64,000 nucleotides of DNA from Atriophallophorus winterbourni (lineage: Eukaryota; Platyhelminthes; Trematoda; Plagiorchiida; Microphallidae): positions 62,001-126,000 of the forward strand of contig JACCGJ010023559.1 of assembly GCA_013407085.1 (NCBI GenBank), in the 5' to 3' direction. Positions within the stretch are counted from its first letter, which is position 1. Each line of letters begins with the position of its first letter. This document shows, piece after piece, positions 57,765 through 64,000 of this stretch. The position numbers were made by a program, and so were the translations under genes. The notes below the pieces were generated by a model. That model saw only the letters and a program-made list of their open reading frames with translations. It ran no database searches and was not told where the DNA came from.

Positions 57765-58112
57765 TGTTCAGTTCAGTTCAGTTCAGGTTGCACAGGACAG
57801 TATGTGACTAACAAGCCAATCGATCGTCCAGAATTTCTTTCGGTGGAAAGCTGCAGAGAAGCACCCACCACTGCAAAAACGTTTATTCTGTTTGTCTATT
57901 TGGAATCTTCGCCGATCGCGAAGCCAAGAGATTATCCGGGTTGAATTCAGGAAGCACCACGTTATAGACGATGCTGGAAAAAGAAAAAAGCAGTTTCTCT
58001 TCACCAGCACGGTGAGAGGTCAGCTGAAGAAGCATTGTGTAGAATTAAATAAAAACACAGAGAACTCTAGCCCACAATTTATTTACGGGATAACGCTGAA
58101 GATGAAAAACCT
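57765..58112 (-). mobile_element. Solo 3' UTR of a family C element
   Basis: About 345 bases on the minus strand matching only the family C 3' UTR (AGTACGGTGAGAGGTCAGC-like block in plus orientation and GCACAGGACAGTA) with a (CTGAA)n tail at 57782-57768. A strongly 5'-truncated insertion; TGAAGAT on both sides may be its target-site duplication. Confidence 0.75.
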
Positions 58113-58471
58113 GAGCTTGTTCAGTTCAGTTCAGTTCAGTTGCACAGGACAGTAAGTGGCTAACGAGCCAATTGAGCGTCCAGAATTTCTTTTGGTGGAA
58201 AGCTGCAGAGAAGTAACCACCACTGCCAAAGCGTTTATGCTTATTGTGATTTGGATATCCTCGACGGTCGAGATGCCAAGGGATTATCCGGGTTGTATTT
58301 AGGAAGCACCACGTTATGAATGATGCTTGGAAGATAAGAATACATTTCTCTTCACCAGTACGGTGAGAGGTCAGCTAAAGAAAAGTTGTGTATCAAACAA
58401 ACAGAACTTTAGCATTTACTTACTTACCAAACAACGCTAAAAATGGTGAACAACCTAATCTTGCATAAAAA

Positions 58472-59068
58472 TTAGGGGGAGAATTCAGGAAAAAGCTTAC
58501 CCCAGATGCGGTCCAAAGCATGCTTAAAACTTGCGACAGAACTGCAGGATATAAGTTCTTCAGGAAGCCGGTTCCAGAAATTTACCACCCTGAGGCTGAA
58601 AAAGTTTTTCGTGGAGTCTATTCTACATCGCTCCTCAGCAAGTTTGAGTGAATGGCCCCGGGTGCCCAGCTCAAGACTTAAGGCAAAGAAGTTGGTCATG
58701 ATAACGCTAATTAACCCCATCAAGATCTTAAAGGTTTCAATTAAGGCACCTCTCAAACGACGGCGCGTAAATAAAAAAAGATCTAAGGACTTCAGGCGTT
58801 CAGCGTAATGTTTCATTCGCTGACCTTCAAACATGCGAGTTGCGAGAGGCTGTACGCTTTCGAGTTGAACGATATCCTTCTTGTAGTAAGGACTCCACAC
58901 CTGGACACAATATTCTAAAGGCGGCCGAACTAATGCCTTGTAAAGGGGCAGGAATACATCGAGTCCTCTGCTGGATAACACGGACCTTAGCCGAAAGAGA
59001 ACTTTGCGAGCACGTTGAGCTGCAGCGGCGCATCGGCCTTTTGATTTGAATTCCTGAATCTTTAACAC
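58472..59068 (-). pseudogene. RT C-terminal region of family C unit 1
   Basis: A 198-codon frame: CAAAAQRARKVLFRLRSVLS, LYKALVRPPLEYCVQVWSPY, YKKDIVQLESVQPLATRM, TRRRLRGALIETFKILMG, FFSLRVVNFWNRLPEEL, ending at the natural ORF2 C-terminus (LFPEFSP). The polymerase core is absent because of the internal deletion at about 59161. Confidence 0.85.
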
Positions 59069-59388
59069 GCTGTGTGGCGCTAACAGTGAGAGAATTGCCC
59101 GTCATCTGAACTGAAATCTTATCATTCAGTGGTGATAAGATTTGCCTCTTATTAAGGTTCAGGACCCGACTACATAATTGTTAATTACGTTTTTTTCACG
59201 CATATATTCTTTGTGATACTGCACCATATCTTTTTCTCTTTCCACAGCGTTTCCCGTCTCAGCAAATATGGATCACATTTCCGTTCGACCACTTTGCTGA
59301 ACTGCTAAAACTTCTTTGGACCCAAAGTGCTAACTATCCTGTGGTTATTCCATTAAGCTTGTAGCTTTTTTCCACAATATACTATTGA

Positions 59389-59779
59389 CTATTGACCGTT
59401 GAGCTCTCCCCAATTATTACGTAAACTACGAGCATTTGTGTACAATAAACTGGCATTTCTACGCTGCACACCTTTTAATCCAGTTTTACTCGGGGTCAGA
59501 ACATTCTCGTTGATACCCCGCTTTTGAGACATGAGAAGTGGATAACTGGTTGGACTGCACATGCGAACGAGCATGTACCGGCCTAATGGCAGTTTGGCAT
59601 AGATTTTCCGAATTCCGTTCGGATGTACAGAAATACCATAAAAGTGGATGTGGGAAACGCACGGCATTGCTCCAGTAATTAAGAGTGTGGAAAAATTCGA
59701 TCGACGGAACCTCGACCGGAACCAGACCCAGTTTATGATCCACTGGACTAAACTTCGTGGTAATTAAACGGTAAATCAA
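59389..59779 (-). pseudogene. ORF2 start of family C unit 1
   Basis: The frame 59667-59389 ends with KTGLKGVQRRNASLLYTNAR and SLRNNWGELNGQ, the first strand of the endonuclease, then meets a stop at the border of the extra segment. An overlapping frame (59779-59486) has no recognised domain. Confidence 0.65.
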
Positions 59780-60329
59780 AATGGAAACCAGTACTATATG
59801 CGAACCTGAAATAAGGCTAAGACAATTATCATTGTCACAGGAGTCACGATGTTTATTTTTTCAAGATCAGAACAATTGGTGACGCTAATCAAAGGATGTG
59901 GACTCTATTCTAGGCTGTTTTCTAGAAAACAGCGCTTGAAGGTCAAAAATTATATACACCGCTATTCTTGAAGATTGTTCAGTTCAGTTCATTTCAGTTG
60001 CACAGGACAGTAAGTGGCTAACGAGCCAATTGAGCGTCCAGAATTTCTTTTGGTGGAAAGCTGCAAAGAAGTAACCACCACTGCCAAAGCGTTTATGCTT
60101 ATTGTGATTTGGATATCCTCGACGGTCGAGATGCCAAGGGATTATCCGGGTTGTATTTAGGAAGCACCACGTTATGAATGATGCTTGGAAGATAAGAATA
60201 CATTTCTCTTCACCAGTACGGTGAGAGGTCAGCTAAAGAAAAGTTGTGTATCAAACAAACAGAACTTTAGCATTTACTTACTTACCAAACAACGCTAAAA
60301 ATGGTGAACAACCTAATCTTGCATAAAAA

Positions 60330-60926
60330 TTAGGGGGAGAATTCAGGAAAAAGCTTACCCCAGATGCGGTCCAAAGCATGCTTAAAACTTGCGACAGAAC
60401 TGCAGGATATAAGTTCTTCTGGAAGCCGGTTCCAGAAATTTACCACCCTGAGGCTGAAAAAGTTTTTCGTGGAGTCTATTCTACATCGCTCCTCAGCAAG
60501 TTTGAGTGAATGGCCCCGGGTGCCCAGCTCAAGACTTAAGGCAAAGAAGTTGGTCATGATAACGCTAATTAACCCCATCAAGATCTTAAAGGTTTCAATT
60601 AAGGCACCTCTCAAACGACGGCGCGTAAATAAAAAAAGATCTAAGGACTTCAGGCGTTCAGCGTAATGTTTCATTCGCTGACCTTCAAACATGCGAGTTG
60701 CGAGAGGCTGTACGCTTTCGAGTTGAACGATATCCTTCTTGTAGTAAGGACTCCACACCTGGACACAATATTCTAAAGGCGGCCGAACTAATGCCTTGTA
60801 AAGGGGCAGGAATACATCGAGTCCTCTGCTGGATAACACGGACCTTAGCCGAAAGAGAACTTTGCGAGCACGTTGAGCTGCAGCGGCGCATCGGCCTTTT
60901 GATTTGAATTCCTGAATCTTTAACAC
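60330..60926 (-). pseudogene. RT C-terminal region of family C unit 2
   Basis: Identical in protein sequence to the unit 1 fragment at 58472-59068. Same natural C-terminus, same upstream deletion junction (about 61019). Confidence 0.85.
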
Positions 60927-61246
60927 GCTGTGTGGCGCTAACAGTGAGAGAATTGCCCGTCATCTGAACTGAAATCTTATCATTCAGTGGTGATAAGATT
61001 TGCCTCTTATTAAGGTTCAGGACCCGACTACATAATTGTTAATTACGTTTTTTTCACGCATATATTCTTTGTGATACTGCACCATATCTTTTTCTCTTTC
61101 CACAGCGTTTCCCGTCTCAGCAAATATGGATCACATTTCCGTTCGACCACTTTGCTGAACTGCTAAAACTTCTTTGGACCCAAAGTGCTAACTATCCTGT
61201 GGTTATTCCATTAAGCTTGTAGCTTTTTTCCACAATATACTATTGA

Positions 61247-61637
61247 CTATTGACCGTTGAGCTCTCCCCAATTATTACGTAAACTACGAGCATTTGTGTA
61301 CAATAAACTGGCATTTCTACGCTGCACACCTTTTAATCCAGTTTTACTCGGGGTCAGAACATTCTCGTTGATACCCCGCTTTTGAGACATGAGAAGTGGA
61401 TAACTGGTTGGACTGCACATGCGAACGAGCATGTACCGGCCTAATGGCAGTTTGGCATAGATTTTCCGAATTCCGTTCGGATGTACAGAAATACCATAAA
61501 AGTGGATGTGGGAAACGCACGGCATTGCTCCAGTAATTAAGAGTGTGGAAAAATTCGATCGACGGAACCTCGACCGGCACCAGACCCAGTTTATGATCCA
61601 CTGGACTAAATTTCGTGGTAATTAAACGGTAAATCAA
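61247..61637 (-). pseudogene. ORF2 start of family C unit 2
   Basis: Same two overlapping frames as in unit 1, ending at the same point after the NARSLRNNWGE segment. Confidence 0.65.
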
Positions 61638-61835
61638 AATGGAAACCAGTACTATATGCGAACCTGAAATGAGGCTTAGACAATTATCATTGTCACAGGA
61701 GTCACGATGTTTATTTTTTCAAGATCACAACAATTGGTGACGCTAATCAAAGGATGTGAACTCTTTTCTAGGCTGTTTTCTAGAAAACAGCGCTTGAAGG
61801 TCAAAAATTATATACACCGCTATTCTTGAAGATTG

Positions 61836-63835
61836 TTTAGTTCACTTCAGTTCAGTTGCACAGGACAGTAAGTGGCTAACGAGCCAATCGAACGTCCAGA
61901 ATTTCTTTCGGTGGAAAGCTGCAGAGAAGTAACCACCACTACCAAAGCGTTTATGCTTATTGTGATTTGGATATCCTCGACGGTCGCGATGCCAAGGGAT
62001 TATCCGGGTTGTATTTAGGAAGCCCCACGTTATGAATGATGCTTGGAAGATAAGAATACATTTCTCTTCACCAGTACGGTGAGAGGTCAGCTAAAGAAAA
62101 GTTGTGTATCAAACAAACAAAAACTTTAGCATTACTTTCTTACAGCAAAACAACGCTGTGACCTGAAAATGGTGAACTACCTAATCTTGCATAGAAATTA
62201 AGGGGAGAATTCAGGAAAAAGCTTACCCCAGATACGATCCAAACGGTTCTTAAAACTCGCGACAGAACAGCAGGCTATAAGTTCTTCTGGAAGCCGGTTC
62301 CAGAAATTTACCACCCTGTCTCTGAAAAAGTTGTTTCGGGAGTCTAGTCTACATAGCTCCTTAACAAGTTTGAGTGAATGTCTGCAGGTGTCAAGCTCGG
62401 GACTTAAGGCAAAGAAGTCGTTCATCATAACCCCGGTAAACCCCTTCAAGATCTTGAAGGTTTCAATTATTTCACCTCTCAAACGACGGCGCGTAAGTGA
62501 GAAAAGATCTAGGGACTTCAGGCGTGCAGCGTATGGGTTCCCTCGCTGAACCTCAATCATGCGAGTTTCGATACGCTGTAGGCTTTCGAGTCGAACGATG
62601 TCCTTCTTGTAGTAAGGGCACCATACCTGGGCACAATATTCTGAATGCGGCCGAACTAGCTCCTTGTAAAGAGGCAGGAATACATCGGGTCTTCTGCTGG
62701 ATAACACAGATCTTAGCTGAAAGAGAACTTTGCGAGCACGTTGAGCTGCAGCGGCGCATCGGCTATTTGATTTGAATTCCCGAATCTTTAACACGCTGTG
62801 TGGCGCTAACAGTAAGAGAATTTTCTGACACCTGAACTGAAATCTTATCAACCAGTGCTGATAAGAGTTTGCTCTTATTAAGGTTCAGTGGTAGGTCCTA
62901 CTGATTTGACCAGTTTATGACCCGTTCAAAGTCGTGCAACAAGGTATCGTTATCCGTTGATCGGATGAATTTCACGTCAATCGCGAAAATGAAGCATGGG
63001 CACTGCTAAGCAGACGACAAGTTGTCGATGAAAATAGGAGATGACCGAGTACCGACCCCATGGGGTACACCACTGATCACGTCGGTTTGATTCGACAGCG
63101 TAGATCCTACCCTAACTCGGAATGTCCTACCTGCAAGGAAGGCCTTTATCCAAGCAAGTAGACTACCCCGTATGCCTTTTGCTCCTAGCCTAATCTCTAT
63201 AAGGCGGTGATTTACGGAATCGTAAGTTTTGCTGAAGTCTAGGTAGAGGGCATCGACAGGCTTTCCTTCATCCATCCTCTTAGTGGTAGTATGGAGAATA
63301 TTAGGAAGTTTAGTCAGGCAGGATCTACTCCTCAGCAATCTATTCTGAGTTACATTCAACAGAGAATGCCGACAGAGATGCTGAAAGATTTTGTCACGCA
63401 GCAGTTTTTCAAATACTTTCGAGATGATGCTAGTCAGGCTGACAGGTCTACAGTTACCAAGAGTTGACATGCAACCACTCTTGTGTATTGGTACGATTAT
63501 GGCTTCTTTCCACTCATTCGGAACCACTCTTAGGTCCAAGCATGAATTTAAGAGCTTGCATAAAGGTTCTGTAAGCACTGGGGTTAGATTCTTTAGCATA
63601 ATCAAGTGGATACCATCTGGTCCCTCAGCTTTGTTGACGCGAACATGGATAAGTGCTTCATACACCTCGGATTCCATGAAGGACAACTCATCTAGCGCAT
63701 GACCATCAGGTAGTAGATTATAAGAGCCGGATGGAGCATTTAAAGAATTATCACGTCTCTGAACGCCACTGAAGATCCTAGAGAAGGCAGTCGCTCTAGA
63801 CAGCTCGGTATCGGCTCGGTATCTGTTCTCCAGAT

Positions 63836-63837
<2 letters not shown>
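61836..63837 (-). mobile_element. Family C CR1-like copy without the internal deletion, 5'-truncated
   Basis: Minus strand: RT from 63837 (NLENRYRADTELSRATAFSR) to about 62900, the C-terminal region (62851-62198) and 3' UTR with tail at 61836. Where the deleted units jump to extra sequence after TTATTAAGGTTCAG, this copy continues into the RT palm, which identifies the deletion breakpoint. Its 5' side is bounded by another element's (TTTA)n tail. Confidence 0.85.
62198..63837 (-). pseudogene. Reverse transcriptase of the longer family C copy
   Basis: KAEGPDGIHLIMLKNLTPVL, ALYLDFSKTYDSVNHRLIEI (motif A), ISGVPHGVGTRS (eroded motif B with frameshift), then PCFIFAIDVKFIRSTD where motif C should read ADD: the first Asp is Ile. 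A second frame, 62851-62198, holds the C-terminal region (CAAAAQRARKVLFQLRSVLS, FWNRLPEELIACCSVASF). Not functional. Confidence 0.82.
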
Positions 63838-63838
<1 letters not shown>

Positions 63839-63867
<29 letters not shown>

Positions 63868-64000
63868 ATTTTATTCTTGGAAATCCAAGGCATGTTAAAC
63901 ATGATCAATAATTTCCAAAAGGTATGTGCAATCAGATTATAGGATGTACATTTGCAAAAACAGTTTGTTCAAGGTCATTTGTTTCAGCGGAATTTAACGT
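63839..64000 (-). mobile_element. 3' end of an unidentified retroposon with (TTTA)n tail, cut by window edge
   Basis: On the minus strand, TGCCTTGGATTTCCAAGAAT is followed by AAAATTTATTTATTTA repeats (63868-63839), a typical LINE or SINE tail, directly joined to the RT of the family C copy. It is read as an insertion into family C. The body lies outside the window. Confidence 0.55.

Larger units (their letters stand above)
58119..61835 (-). repeat. Tandem pair of internally deleted family C units (about 1.86 kb each)
   Basis: Unit 1 is 59977-58119 and unit 2 is 61835-59978, head to tail. They differ at only a handful of positions (for example 58558 versus 60416) and encode identical protein fragments. 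Each unit reads: 5' region, ORF2 start, about 225 bases of extra sequence, RT C-terminal region, 3' UTR and (CTGAA)n. A third, diverged copy follows upstream at 61836-63837. Confidence 0.88.

Noticed and set aside
1..64000. tRNA, rRNA or CRISPR features
   Set aside because: No cloverleaf with good boxes, no rRNA motifs and no regularly spaced direct repeats were found; the only tRNA-like segment belongs to the SINE.

Overview
The window reads as nuclear DNA of a flatworm, most likely a digenean trematode. The evidence is indirect: a split host gene whose first four introns are only 32-36 bases long (the schistosome-like pattern of tiny 5' introns and a larger 3' intron), many CR1-like and RTE-like non-LTR retrotransposons, a remnant resembling the trematode CsRn1 group of Ty3/gypsy elements, and short mobile repeats carrying a hammerhead ribozyme, known from schistosome satellite/SINE DNA. 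No prokaryotic feature is present. The species cannot be named from the sequence.

Layout. 1-7.6 kb: two decayed CR1-like copies (families A and B), a possible decayed exon, and an internally deleted family B element whose ORF1 is fused to the ORF2 tail. 7.6-14.7 kb: AT-rich unique DNA with two inverted hammerhead repeats. 14.7-19.2 kb: a CR1-like element (G) split by a second one (F). 19.2-22 kb: unique DNA with at least one probable host exon. 22-26.6 kb: the most complete CR1-like element (H), with 5' UTR, ORF1, ORF2 and 3' UTR. 26.7-41.9 kb: a crowd of 5'-truncated or internally deleted non-LTR fragments (families A, B, T, N and RTE) in AT-rich DNA. 43.7-45.5 kb: a complete host gene on the minus strand, an ortholog of PDCD10/CCM3 (six exons, 215 codons), with SINEs in its last intron. 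45.7-51.6 kb: a Ty3/gypsy integrase remnant split by a SINE, then a family D element split by both a SINE and an RTE element. 51.6-64 kb: family A, a nearly full-length family D element, and a head-to-tail array of family C copies, two of them almost identical internally deleted units.

Functionally only PDCD10 (an adaptor of STRIPAK and GCKIII kinase complexes) and perhaps the exon near 20.1-20.3 kb look like host genes. The rest is retrotransposon-derived: ORF1 proteins with a PHD-like finger and two RRM-like domains, and ORF2 proteins with an apurinic-type endonuclease (EN) and reverse transcriptase (RT). Nearly every copy is broken. SINEs, hammerhead repeats and truncated LINE ends sit inside older elements, and several target-site duplications can be read directly, so the relative order of insertions can be worked out. 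Family letters used here are local labels, not database names.
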